From Kineosporia mesophila (GTDB lineage: Bacteria > Actinomycetota > Actinomycetes > Actinomycetales > Kineosporiaceae): 64,000 nucleotides of DNA. Positions 35,021 to 43,637 of the stretch are shown here, piece by piece (position 1 is the stretch's first letter; each line of letters opens with the position of its first letter). The position numbers and the translations under genes are program-made. The stretch is from assembly GCF_021129235.1 (NCBI RefSeq), contig NZ_JAJOMA010000013.1, positions 124,001-188,000 on the forward strand. The letters are read 5' to 3'. The notes beneath the pieces were generated by a model that worked only from the letters and a program-made list of their open reading frames with translations, made no database searches and was not told where the DNA came from.

Positions 35021-35254
35021 TCAGATGGACCACTTTCGCTCGATGCGGGCCCGGATCGAGCGGTGGCCGATGTGCCAGCCCTTGGACTCCTCGCAGTAGA
35101 AGGTGTCCATCGCGCCCGACTCCAGGCCTTCCTTGCGCTCGACGTTCTTCGCGGCGATGCCGGCGACGGCGGAGCTCGGATAGATGTTCTTGCTGTGGAC
35201 CGGGCAGCGCTCGGTGACGTGATGGACGGTGTGCGCATGCCACTTCTTGCCCAT
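35021..35254 (-). CDS. Small Cys/His protein coupled to the desulfurase-like gene
   Basis: This 77-residue protein reads MGKKWHAHTVHHVTERCPVHSKNIY, then AMDTFYCEESKGWHIGHRSIRARIERKWSI. Two cysteines (CPVH and CEES) and many histidines suggest metal binding, but no standard ribbon spacing is seen. It is not recognised as a named family. Its TGA is followed directly by the ATG of the desulfurase-like gene, so the two are cotranslated. A partner or sulfur-acceptor role is speculative. Confidence 0.65.
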   Translation of the reverse strand: MGKKWHAHTVHHVTERCPVHSKNIYPSSAVAGIAAKNVERKEGLESGAMDTFYCEESKGWHIGHRSIRARIERKWSI

Positions 35255-35380
35255 CGTGCCGCCTCCCGCCCGGTCGAAGCCCGTCCAGCTACCTCAACGA
35301 GCTGGGGTGATCATCCGTTCAAAAATACCCGGATCGAAGCCCCGGCGCCCGACCGGGCCGCAGGACTACGGTCGGGGGAG

Positions 35381-35408
35381 CGGTGCGTCACACCTGGGTA
35401 ACGCACCG
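35381..35408. promoter_or_regulatory. 8-bp dyad upstream of the LpqW-like lipoprotein gene
   Basis: CGGTGCGT-N12-ACGCACCG lies about 90 bases before the lipoprotein start, in the 240-base divergent region. It may be an operator or leader hairpin. Confidence 0.4.
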
Positions 35409-35497
35409 TCGTTACTCTTGATAAATCGGTCGCTGGCGGATTTATTGGACAGAACGGCTGGAAGGCCGGTGATCGCCGCTCAGGAAAGGACCCTCGC

Positions 35498-37252
35498 TTG
35501 AGCCGCTCACGGCAGCCGAGAACCCTGATCGCCGTCCTGGCCGGCGCCGCGCTGGCGCTGGCCGCCTGCTCCGGCGGCGGGGGCAGCAACCCCGAGCCCG
35601 ACGGCGGGCCCACCACGCCGTCGCCCACCCCCTCCACGGCGCCGATCGAGCTGACCTACGCCACCCCCTCGGAGTTCTCCTCCTACAACAACAACACCGC
35701 CGACCAGGCCAACCCCGCGAACGCCGCCGTGCTGAATCAGGTGCTGCGTGGGTTCTGGTCCTACGGGCCGGAGGGCGACGTGGTGCCCGACACCGAGTTC
35801 GGCACCTTCGAGCTCACCGGCACCGACCCGCAGACCGTGAAGTACACGTTCGCCGACGCCGCGGTCTGGTCGGACGGCGAGCCGATCGACTGTGACGACG
35901 CGGTGCTCGCCTGGGCCGCCAACGTCGGGCGCTGGCCCACCGGTGAGGTCGACCAGTACACCAAGGCCAGGCTGACGGCGTTCTCCTCGCTCACCCCGGG
36001 CGCCTGGGCGCGGGCCTCGATGCCGAAGTGCGCCGACGGCGACCGCACGTTCACCATGACGTTCGAGCACCCGTACGCCGACTGGAAGACGTTCTTCGGG
36101 CCGTCGACCATCCTGCCCGCCCACATCGTCGAGAAGCGGTCCGGTGTCAAGGACGTGATCTCCGCGGTGAAGGGCGGGAAGAACGCCACGATGCGGAAGC
36201 TCGGCCGGTTCTACAACACCGGCTGGCTGTTCGAGCCGGGGAAGTACGAGACGGCGATCTCCCCGAGCTCCGGCCCCTACCAGGTGGCCTCGTGGAAGCC
36301 GGGCAAGGCGCTGACGCTGGAGCCGAACCCGAAGTGGTGGGGCGCGGTGCCGGCCGCCCGGACCATCGTGTTCCGGCTGGTGCACGCCCAGGACCAGGCG
36401 CAGGCCCTGGTCGACGGCACGGTGCAGGTGATCCACCCGACCCCGACCGAGAAGATCCTGAAGACACTCTCGGCCGCGAAGGGGGCGGTGAAGGTGTCCA
36501 GCCACGACTCGGCGGCCTGGGAGCACGCCGACTACAACTTCGACGGCCCCTTCTCGTCCCGCGCCCTGCGTGAGGCGTTCACGAAATGCCTTCCGCGTCA
36601 GCAGATCGTCGACGAGCTGATCAAGCCGCTGAACCCCCGCGCGCAGGTGCTGCACTCCCGGTTCCGGCTGCCGTTCCAGAAGGACTACCCCGAGTTCGCG
36701 CAGACCGGCGGGCAGGACTACGCGAAGGCGGACGTCGCCGGGGCCCGCAAGATCCTGGAGAAGGAGAAGAAGGTCGGCACCCGGGTCGAGATCGCCTACC
36801 TGGCGCCCGACCTGCGCCGCGAGAACGAGGTGAAGCTGATCAAGAAGTCGTGTGGCAAGGCCGGCTTCAAGGTCGTGGACGCGGGCAGCTACACCTTCCT
36901 GTCGTCCGAGCTGGTGCGGGGCAACTTCGACGTGGCCCTGTACAGCGCCACCGACTCGGCCTCGGTCACCCAGTCGTCGGCCGTCTACACGTCCAAGGGC
37001 GCGGAGAACCGCCTCGGGTACAGCAGCAAGAAGGTCGACGGGCTCTACGCCGACCTGGCCGGGGAACTGGACGAGGGCCGCCAGCGGGACCTGCTCAAGC
37101 AGCTGGACACGGCGCTGTGGCACGACCTGGTCGACGTGCCCATCTTCGCCTTCCCGGCCCTGCTCGCCACCGACACCAAGGTGCAGGGCGTGCAGGACAA
37201 TCCGAGCTGGTCCGGCGTCACCTACAACGTCAACACCTGGACGTCCTCGTAG
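35498..37252 (+). CDS. SBP_bac_5-like lipoprotein (LpqW-like)
   Basis: This 584-residue protein has a lipoprotein signal (LIAVLAGAALALAAC, lipobox LAAC, Cys near residue 24) and a family-5 extracellular solute-binding fold (VWSDGEPIDCDDAVLAWAANVGRW, then SFKSSGPYQV-like SSGPYQVASWKPG). No permease genes adjoin it. In mycobacteria a protein of this type, LpqW, lies beside typA and influences cell-envelope glycolipid synthesis; here typA is 1.2 kb downstream, so an LpqW-like role is more likely than peptide import (inference). TTG 35498 has AGGAAAGGA upstream. Confidence 0.82.
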   Translation: MSRSRQPRTLIAVLAGAALALAACSGGGGSNPEPDGGPTTPSPTPSTAPIELTYATPSEFSSYNNNTADQANPANAAVLNQVLRGFWSYGPEGDVVPDTEFGTFELTGTDPQTVKYTFADAAVWSDGEPIDCDDAVLAWAANVGRWPTGEVDQYTKARLTAFSSLTPGAWARASMPKCADGDRTFTMTFEHPYADWKTFFGPSTILPAHIVEKRSGVKDVISAVKGGKNATMRKLGRFYNTGWLFEPGKYETAISPSSGPYQVASWKPGKALTLEPNPKWWGAVPAARTIVFRLVHAQDQAQALVDGTVQVIHPTPTEKILKTLSAAKGAVKVSSHDSAAWEHADYNFDGPFSSRALREAFTKCLPRQQIVDELIKPLNPRAQVLHSRFRLPFQKDYPEFAQTGGQDYAKADVAGARKILEKEKKVGTRVEIAYLAPDLRRENEVKLIKKSCGKAGFKVVDAGSYTFLSSELVRGNFDVALYSATDSASVTQSSAVYTSKGAENRLGYSSKKVDGLYADLAGELDEGRQRDLLKQLDTALWHDLVDVPIFAFPALLATDTKVQGVQDNPSWSGVTYNVNTWTSS

Positions 37253-37903
37253 TCACTGGGTACAGACACACAGCTCGTTGCCGTCGGCGTCGGCGAGCAC
37301 CCACCAGTCGGGGGCGAACTCGTCGGTGACCAGCCGGCCACCGGCGTCCACCACGTCGGCGACCCGCTGGGGGGCCTCGTCGAACGCCACGTAGACGTCG
37401 AAGTGGATGCGATTGCGGTCGGGGCGCGGCTGCACCATCGGCTGGAACCACACCACCGGGCCGACCTCGTCGGGGTTGTGCAGCTCGATGCCCTCGTCGC
37501 CGCGGCGCTCCACGTAGCCCAGCCCGGCCCGCCAGAACGGGCGGATGGCGTCGGCGTCGAGGGTGTCGATGGCCAGTTCGACCCGGGCGGCCGGGGGCAG
37601 CACCCGGGCCCCGACCGCGTCGGCGTGCAGCATGATGCGCTGCGCGAGTTCGACGTCGAGCGCGGTGACCCCGCCGGAACTGTGGGTGCTGAGGGTGAAC
37701 GTGACCTTGTCGAAGCGCACGTCGATGTCGGGGTGGTGGTTCATCTCCTGGGCGCTCGTCGCGACCCGGGACACCAGATCGACCGCCTGGGGGAATCCGG
37801 GGGCCCGCACGCGGACGCGCAGCAGGGAGGTACCGGACTTGTGGACGGCGGGCAGTCCCACCAGGGCCGTGTCCAGTTCCTGCATCGTCAGCAGCTCAGG
37901 CAT
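37253..37903 (-). CDS. Pterin-4a-carbinolamine dehydratase fused to a VOC domain
   Basis: This 216-residue fusion has residues ~1-95 as a pterin carbinolamine dehydratase domain with EMNHHPDIDVRFDKVTFTLSTHSSGGVTALD, holding the His-His pair and the downstream His of the active site. Residues ~105-216 form a VOC/glyoxalase-like domain (RIHFDVYVAFDEAP and ending ADGNELCVC). The domain combination occurs in actinobacteria; the substrate is unknown. ATG 37903 precedes conserved LLTMQELDTAL. Its stop abuts that of the convergent lipoprotein gene with no gap. Confidence 0.85.
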   Translation of the reverse strand: MPELLTMQELDTALVGLPAVHKSGTSLLRVRVRAPGFPQAVDLVSRVATSAQEMNHHPDIDVRFDKVTFTLSTHSSGGVTALDVELAQRIMLHADAVGARVLPPAARVELAIDTLDADAIRPFWRAGLGYVERRGDEGIELHNPDEVGPVVWFQPMVQPRPDRNRIHFDVYVAFDEAPQRVADVVDAGGRLVTDEFAPDWWVLADADGNELCVCTQ

Positions 37904-38002
37904 GACCCAAGGGTAGGACCTGGGCCGGATTACCGGCCGGTTCACTCTCCCGGCGCACCCGCGTGGTGCGGGAACCGTCCGGACTTGGGATGATCGCGGA
38001 CT

Positions 38003-38440
38003 GTGACCGAGAAAATGCCCACGATGGTGGTCGGCGGAGCCGTGGTCGACGACCTGGCGCGGCCCACCGTTCTGCTGGCCGCGCGCCGCACCGAACCCCC
38101 GCACCTGGCCGGCGGCTGGGAGCTGCCCGGAGGCAAGGTCGACCCCGGCGAAGAGCCCCTCCAGGCCCTGCACCGTGAGCTGCACGAGGAACTGGGGGTT
38201 AAAATCGAGGTCGGCGAGGAGCTGGTGGCCCCGAACGGTCTGGGCTGGGATCTCCCGCCGTCGCATCGCATGCGCGTCTGGCTGGTGCGGGTGACCGAAG
38301 GTGAGTCGGCGCCGATCGAGGCGCACGACGAACTGCGTCATCTGCCGCTGGGCCGATGGGGCGAGGTGAACTGGCTACCGGCTGACATGCCGATCGTGGC
38401 TGCGCTCACCGCCCTGGCGGAGGAGCGTCAGGCTCCCTGA
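38003..38440 (+). CDS. Nudix (MutT-like) hydrolase
   Basis: This 145-residue protein has a perfect Nudix box, GGKVDPGEEPLQALHRELHEELGV, matching G-x5-E-x7-RE-U-x-EE-x-G-U, preceded by LLAARRTEPPHLAGGWELPGG. It is close in style to MutT-type (8-oxo-)dGTP pyrophosphatases, but substrate cannot be assigned. GTG 38003 is the start. It lies 50 bases upstream of typA on the same strand and may be cotranscribed with it. Confidence 0.9.
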   Translation: MTEKMPTMVVGGAVVDDLARPTVLLAARRTEPPHLAGGWELPGGKVDPGEEPLQALHRELHEELGVKIEVGEELVAPNGLGWDLPPSHRMRVWLVRVTEGESAPIEAHDELRHLPLGRWGEVNWLPADMPIVAALTALAEERQAP

Positions 38441-38489
38441 GGCGCGGGTAACATCAATCGTCCCCACCCCACAACCGGATCGGTCCAGC

Positions 38490-40379
38490 ATGCCTACGCA
38501 GACCCGTGACGACCTGCGCAATGTCGCCATTGTCGCCCACGTCGACCACGGAAAGACCACGCTCGTCGATGCCATGCTCTGGCAGACCGGCTCTTTCGGC
38601 GACCACGCGCACGTGGACGACCGGGCGATGGACTCCAACGACCTGGAGCGCGAGAAGGGCATCACCATCCTCGCCAAGAACACCGCGGTGCGGTATTCGG
38701 GGCCAGGAGCACCTGACGGTGGGGTCACCTTCAACATCATCGACACCCCCGGTCACGCGGACTTCGGTGGCGAGGTGGAGCGCGGCCTGAGCATGGTCGA
38801 CGCCATCGCCCTGCTGGTCGACGCCTCCGAGGGCCCCCTGCCGCAGACCCGGTTCGTGCTGCGCAAGGCCCTCCAGGCCAAGATGCCGGTGATCCTGGTC
38901 GTCAACAAGACCGACCGTCCGGACGCGCGGATCTCCGAGGTCGTCGACGAGACCTACGAGCTGTTCATGGACCTGCTCGACGGCACCGGTCTCGACCCCG
39001 ACGCCGCGCTGAACTTCCCGATCATCTACGCCTCGGGCCGGGCCGGGCGCGCCTCGCTGAAGCGTCCCGAGAACGGCGAGCTGCCCGACTCGGAGAACCT
39101 GGAGCCGCTGTTCCAGGTGCTGCTGGACACCGTGCCGGCGCCGTCCTACGACGACAAGATGCCGCTCCAGGCGCACGTGACGAACCTGGACGCCTCGCCG
39201 TTCCTCGGTCGTCTCGCCCTGTGCCGGGTGCACAACGGCACGCTGCGCAAGGGCCAGCAGGTGGCCTGGTGCAAGCACGACGGCTCGATCAGCCGGGTGA
39301 AGATCACCGAGCTGATGATCACCAAGGCGCTCACCCGCGAGCCCGCGGAGGAGGCCGGCCCCGGTGACATCGTCGCCATCGCCGGTATCCCGGAGATCAC
39401 CATCGGCGAGACCCTGGCCGACGCGGAGAACCCGATCCCGCTGCCGCTGATCACGGTGGACGAGCCGGCCATCTCGATGACCATCGGCGCGAACTCCTCG
39501 CCGCTGGCCGGCCGCACGGTGAAGGGCACCAAGGTCACCGCCCGCCTGATCAAGGACCGGCTGGACCGGGAGCTGATCGGTAACGTCTCGATGCGGGTGC
39601 TGAACACCGAGCGTCCCGACACCTGGGAGGTGCAGGGCCGCGGTGAGCTGGCGCTGGCCATCCTGGTGGAGACCATGCGCCGGGAGATGTTCGAGCTGAC
39701 CGTGGGCAAGCCCCAGGTGGTCACCAAGGAGATCGACGGCAAGGTCCACGAGCCGTTCGAGCGCCTGACCATCGACGCCCCCGAGGAGTACATGGGTGCG
39801 ATCACCCAGCTCCTGGCGGTCCGGGCGGGCCGGATGGAGCACATGTCGAACCACGGCACCGGCTGGATCCGGATGGAGTGGGCGGTGCCCTCGCGCGGCC
39901 TCATCGGCTTCCGCACCGAGTTCCTCACCGACACCCGGGGTACCGGCATCTCGCACGCCACCTTCGAGGGTTACGAGCCCTGGGTGGGCGAGCTGCGCAC
40001 CCGTCCCTCCGGCTCGCTGGTGGCCGACCGGGCCGGGGTGGTGACCGGGTTCGCGATCACCAACCTGCAGGAGCGCGGCACCCTGTTCGTGGAGCCGACC
40101 GCACCGGTCTACGAGGGCATGATCGTCGGTGAGAACTCACGGTCCGACGACATGGACGTGAACATCACCAAGGAGAAGAAGCTCACCAACATGCGGCAGT
40201 CCACCTCGGACAACTTCGAGCGTCTGGTGCCGCCGCGCAAGCTCTCCCTGGAGCAGTGCCTGGAGTTCTGCCGCGACGACGAGTGTGTCGAGGTGACGCC
40301 GGACGCCGTGCGCATCCGCAAGGTGGTCCTGGACCAGGTCGCCCGAGGCCGGTCCACGGCCCGCGCCAAGCGCGGCTGA
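38490..40379 (+). CDS. typA: Ribosome-associated translational GTPase TypA/BipA
   Basis: This 629-residue elongation-factor-like GTPase has G1 AHVDHGKTT, switch I with EREKGITILAKNTAV, G3 DTPGHADFGGEVER and G4 NKTD. Beta-barrel and EF-G-like domains follow, with a C-terminal TypA-specific domain ending near RKVVLDQ. It binds ribosomes and helps 50S assembly and stress adaptation in studied bacteria. The length is normal. It lies next to an LpqW-like gene, as in mycobacteria, and ends in a stem terminator. Confidence 0.97.
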   Translation: MPTQTRDDLRNVAIVAHVDHGKTTLVDAMLWQTGSFGDHAHVDDRAMDSNDLEREKGITILAKNTAVRYSGPGAPDGGVTFNIIDTPGHADFGGEVERGLSMVDAIALLVDASEGPLPQTRFVLRKALQAKMPVILVVNKTDRPDARISEVVDETYELFMDLLDGTGLDPDAALNFPIIYASGRAGRASLKRPENGELPDSENLEPLFQVLLDTVPAPSYDDKMPLQAHVTNLDASPFLGRLALCRVHNGTLRKGQQVAWCKHDGSISRVKITELMITKALTREPAEEAGPGDIVAIAGIPEITIGETLADAENPIPLPLITVDEPAISMTIGANSSPLAGRTVKGTKVTARLIKDRLDRELIGNVSMRVLNTERPDTWEVQGRGELALAILVETMRREMFELTVGKPQVVTKEIDGKVHEPFERLTIDAPEEYMGAITQLLAVRAGRMEHMSNHGTGWIRMEWAVPSRGLIGFRTEFLTDTRGTGISHATFEGYEPWVGELRTRPSGSLVADRAGVVTGFAITNLQERGTLFVEPTAPVYEGMIVGENSRSDDMDVNITKEKKLTNMRQSTSDNFERLVPPRKLSLEQCLEFCRDDECVEVTPDAVRIRKVVLDQVARGRSTARAKRG

Positions 40380-40392
40380 CCCGTACGGGTAC

Positions 40393-40422
40393 GCCCTCGA
40401 GCCCTGAGAAGGGCTTGAGGGC
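40393..40422 (+). terminator. Stem terminator after typA
   Basis: GCCCTCGAGCCCT and AGGGCTTGAGGGC pair with one G-T wobble around a four-base loop, 13 bases after the stop. A second stem, AGCCCCGC/GCGGGGCT, follows at about 40443-40479. Confidence 0.75.
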
Positions 40423-40888
40423 TGGTGTGAAATTTTCGGTGCAGCCCCGCTTTCCGTATCAATTTCGGAGGGCGGGGCTTCTCGATGTGCAAGGTTTGTG
40501 TCCAGCAGGTAAATTAGTGCGGCCCGTTGGTCTTGGTGTGTTCAAGCTCACGGGACGATGTTTGCTTGTCCGTTTCGCCGGTTAAGCGGTAGTGCGGGGC
40601 TACATCGTGTCCCGATCGAGACCGACCCGTGGCCGCTCCTTGGCGATTCGGAACAGTCGGTAGTCGGGCGGGCGACCGATAGCGACGGGGCAGAAGATCG
40701 TCCGGTCGGAGCGGGTTTTCGAACGTGGTTTCATCGTGCGGAGCGGCTGATCGTGAAGCATCCTTGTCCGGATCGTAATCAGCTGTGAACGCCTATCGTG
40801 CCCCGAATCCGGTACCAAGAGTGCAGGCGCGAGTACTCACGAGCGCCGGCTCGACGCCGTGATGTCGGAAACCTAAGGAGAACGACGA
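40423..40888. other. Long intergenic region upstream of the oligopeptide importer
   Basis: No supported gene lies in these ~460 bases. The first half is relatively AT-rich and the second half is free of long open frames with normal codon use. AAGGAG directly precedes the GTG at 40889. It probably holds the promoter and a long 5' leader of the importer operon; no known riboswitch class was recognised. Confidence 0.5.
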
Positions 40889-42535
40889 GTGAAGCAGCGA
40901 AGGCTGATTGCTGCTGGCGCTATGTTCGCGGCGGGGGCCATGGCCCTGACCGCGTGCAGCAGCGACAGCGACAGCGGGTCGGATGGGGGCAGTGCCGACA
41001 GCAACGCCTCGATCACGCTCTACAGCACCAAGCCGGAGAACCCGCTCATCCCGGGTAACACGAACGAGGTCGGCGGCGGCAACATCCTCGACGCCGTCTT
41101 CCGCGGCCTCGTGGACTACGACCCCGACACCGCCGCTCCGGAGATGTCGATGGCCGAGTCCATCGAGTCGAGCGACAACAAGACGTGGGACGTCAAGCTG
41201 AAGGCCGACCAGACCTTCCAGGACGGCACCCCGGTCGACGCCGACAGCTTCATCAACGCCTGGAACTGGACCGCCTACGGTCCCAACGCCGCGCTGAACA
41301 ACTACTTCTTCGCGTCGTTCGACGGCTACGAGGCCATGAACCCGGCCGACCCGGACGAGGACGGCCCGAAGAAGGCCCCCACGCCGAAGGTCAAGGAACT
41401 GTCCGGCCTGAAGAAGGTCAGCGACACCGAGTTCACGGTCAAGCTCGCCAGCGCCCAGTCGTTCTTCCCGACCATGGTCGGTTACACGGCGTTCTACCCG
41501 CTGCCGCAGGCGTTCTTCGACGACCCGGAGGCGTACGGCAAGAAGCCGATCGCCAACGGCCCGTTCCAGGTCACCGCCGGTGACGGCGACTCGGGCTTCA
41601 CCCTGACGGCCTGGTCGGGCTACAAGGGCGAGGACAAGCCGAAGATCAAGGAAGCGATCTACAAGACCTACACTTCCGACTCGGCCGGTTACTCCGACGT
41701 CCTCGCGGGCAACCTGGACTTCATGAACCAGGTTCCGGCTGCTGCTCTGGTCGACAACCAGTACCAGACGGACCGCCCCGACCACTTCGTGAACAAGGCC
41801 GTCGGCGTCATCCAGACCGCGACGCTGCCGCAGTACAGCAAGAACTTCAAGGACGACCCGAACGTCGGCAAGGCGCTGTCCCTGGCGATCGACCGGGACA
41901 CCATCACCAAGTCGGTGTTCAACGGCGGCCGGACCCCGGCCACCGGCTGGGTCTCCCCGATCGTGGACGGCTACAAGGCCGGCGCGTGTGGCGAGTTCTG
42001 CACCTACGACCCGGCGAAGGCCAAGGAGTACCTGGCGAAGTCCAACTTCAAGGGTCCCTTCTCCTTCAGCTACAACTCGGACGGCCAGGGCAACAAGGAA
42101 GCCGCCGAGGCCATCTGCAACAGCATCAAGAACGCTCTCGACGTTGAGTGCAACGCCAAGAGCTACGTCGACTTCGCGACCCTGCGCGCCGACGTGAACG
42201 CCAGCAAGATGGACAACATGTTCCGGTCCGGCTGGCAGATGGACTACCCGCACATCCAGAACTTCCTGGAGCCGCTGTACGCCACCGGCGCGGGTTCCAA
42301 CGACGGCCACTGGAGCAACAAGAACTTCGACGCGCTGATCAAGAAGGCCAACGCGGCCGAGGGCGAAGAGTCCTACGCCGACTACCAGGCCGCCGAGGCG
42401 CTGCTGTCCGAGGACATGGCGGTCATCCCGCTCTGGTACCAGGCGCAGCAGTCCGTGTGGTCCGAGCGGCTGGGCAACGTGAAGGTCACGCCGAAGAGCA
42501 CGCTGGACCTCACCAGCGTTACCGCTACCTCCTGA
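40889..42535 (+). CDS. Oligopeptide ABC transporter substrate-binding lipoprotein
   Basis: This 548-residue family-5 solute-binding protein has the lipobox LTAC (Cys near residue 22) followed by a Ser/Asp/Gly linker. The fold motifs include TFQDGTPVDADSFINAWNW and PFSFSYNSDGQGNKEAAEAI. It captures peptides or similar solutes outside the membrane and delivers them to the permeases encoded downstream. GTG 40889 has AAGGAG seven bases upstream. Two hairpins in the 175-base gap before the permease genes could reduce downstream expression. Confidence 0.92.
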   Translation: MKQRRLIAAGAMFAAGAMALTACSSDSDSGSDGGSADSNASITLYSTKPENPLIPGNTNEVGGGNILDAVFRGLVDYDPDTAAPEMSMAESIESSDNKTWDVKLKADQTFQDGTPVDADSFINAWNWTAYGPNAALNNYFFASFDGYEAMNPADPDEDGPKKAPTPKVKELSGLKKVSDTEFTVKLASAQSFFPTMVGYTAFYPLPQAFFDDPEAYGKKPIANGPFQVTAGDGDSGFTLTAWSGYKGEDKPKIKEAIYKTYTSDSAGYSDVLAGNLDFMNQVPAAALVDNQYQTDRPDHFVNKAVGVIQTATLPQYSKNFKDDPNVGKALSLAIDRDTITKSVFNGGRTPATGWVSPIVDGYKAGACGEFCTYDPAKAKEYLAKSNFKGPFSFSYNSDGQGNKEAAEAICNSIKNALDVECNAKSYVDFATLRADVNASKMDNMFRSGWQMDYPHIQNFLEPLYATGAGSNDGHWSNKNFDALIKKANAAEGEESYADYQAAEALLSEDMAVIPLWYQAQQSVWSERLGNVKVTPKSTLDLTSVTATS

Positions 42536-42570
42536 CAACCGCTCGTCGGTAGGAGCAGCATTACCTCGGT

Positions 42571-42600
42571 GCCGTCCCGCCCCAGCACGGGCGGGGCGGC
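42571..42600 (+). terminator. Hairpin 1 after the binding-protein gene
   Basis: GCCGTCCCGCC and GGCGGGGCGGC pair (one wobble) 35 bases after the binding-protein stop, without a T-run. It may stabilise the upstream mRNA or terminate partially. Confidence 0.55.
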
Positions 42601-42633
42601 GCTCTAGGACAGACGCAGTACCGCTACACACAC

Positions 42634-42676
42634 GATCGGCCGGTCCCGCATCAGCACGACGCGGGGCCGGCCGATC
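42634..42676 (+). terminator. Hairpin 2 before the permease genes
   Basis: GATCGGCCGGTCCCGC and GCGGGGCCGGCCGATC form a 16-base stem with one wobble and an 11-base loop, 35 bases before the first permease start. It is probably an intra-operon attenuating or mRNA-stabilising element. Confidence 0.6.
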
Positions 42677-42710
42677 AGCGGGCGAAACCCATGAAGGGTA
42701 GGCGAAAGCC

Positions 42711-43637
42711 ATGGGGCGTTACGTCGTTAGACGCCTGCTGATGATGATTCCGGTGCTCCTGGGCACCACGTTCCTCATCTACACGATGGCCTGGGCCATC
42801 CCCGGTGACCCGTTCGCCAGCAGATGTGGCCAGCGCCCCTGCTCGGACGCGTTCGTCGCGGCCGAGACGGAACGGCTCCATCTCGACAAGCCGCTCCCGG
42901 TTCAGTACGCGTACTTCCTCGGGAACATGGCCAAGGGTGACTTCGGCACCACGTCGAACGGTCAGACCGTGCTCGAGGCGACCGAGAAGGCCTTCCCGAT
43001 CACCGTCAAGCTCACCGTGGTCGCGATCACCTTCGAGCTCGTCCTGGGTATCGGGATAGGCATCCTCGCGGCGTTGCGCCGCGGCGGTTACCTCGATGGA
43101 TTCTTCCTCTTCACGAGCCTTGTCGCCATTTCTTTTCCGTCGTTCGTCATCGGTTTCGTGCTGCAGTACCTGCTGGGCGTGAAGCTGGGTCTGTTCAGCG
43201 TGACGGTCGGATCGGGTGCGCCCTGGGGCGACCTGATACTTCCGGGCTTCGTGCTGGCCTCGCTGTCGCTGGCCTACGTGCTGCGCCTGACCCGGGCCAG
43301 CCTGCTCGAGACCCTGCAGGCCGACCACGTGCGCACCGCGATCGCCAAGGGGCTGCCCCGCGGCATGGTCCTGCGTAAGCACGTGGTGCGGAACTCGCTG
43401 ATCCCCGTGCTCACCTACATCGGCGCGGACGTCGGCGCTCTGCTCGGCGGTGCGATCGTCACCGAAGGCGTGTTCAACATCCAGGGCATCGGCGGTCTGC
43501 TTTACCACGCCATGCGTATTCGCGAGAACGCCACGGTCGTCAGTGTGACCACGCTCGTCGTGCTCATCATTCTGCTCGTGAACCTGCTCGTGGACCTGCT
43601 GTACGCCCGGCTCGACCCAAGGATCCGTTATGAGTGA
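42711..43637 (+). CDS. Oligopeptide ABC transporter permease (DppB/OppB type)
   Basis: This 308-residue membrane protein of the DppB/OppB family has six predicted helices, starting MGRYVVRRLLMMIPVLLGTTFLIYTM. The EAA-type loop is at DHVRTAIAKGLPRGMVLRKHVVRNSLIPVLTYIG, which contacts the ATPases. It forms the channel with the next gene product, whose start overlaps its stop by eight bases. ATG 42711 has GGTAGG upstream. Confidence 0.94.
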   Translation: MGRYVVRRLLMMIPVLLGTTFLIYTMAWAIPGDPFASRCGQRPCSDAFVAAETERLHLDKPLPVQYAYFLGNMAKGDFGTTSNGQTVLEATEKAFPITVKLTVVAITFELVLGIGIGILAALRRGGYLDGFFLFTSLVAISFPSFVIGFVLQYLLGVKLGLFSVTVGSGAPWGDLILPGFVLASLSLAYVLRLTRASLLETLQADHVRTAIAKGLPRGMVLRKHVVRNSLIPVLTYIGADVGALLGGAIVTEGVFNIQGIGGLLYHAMRIRENATVVSVTTLVVLIILLVNLLVDLLYARLDPRIRYE

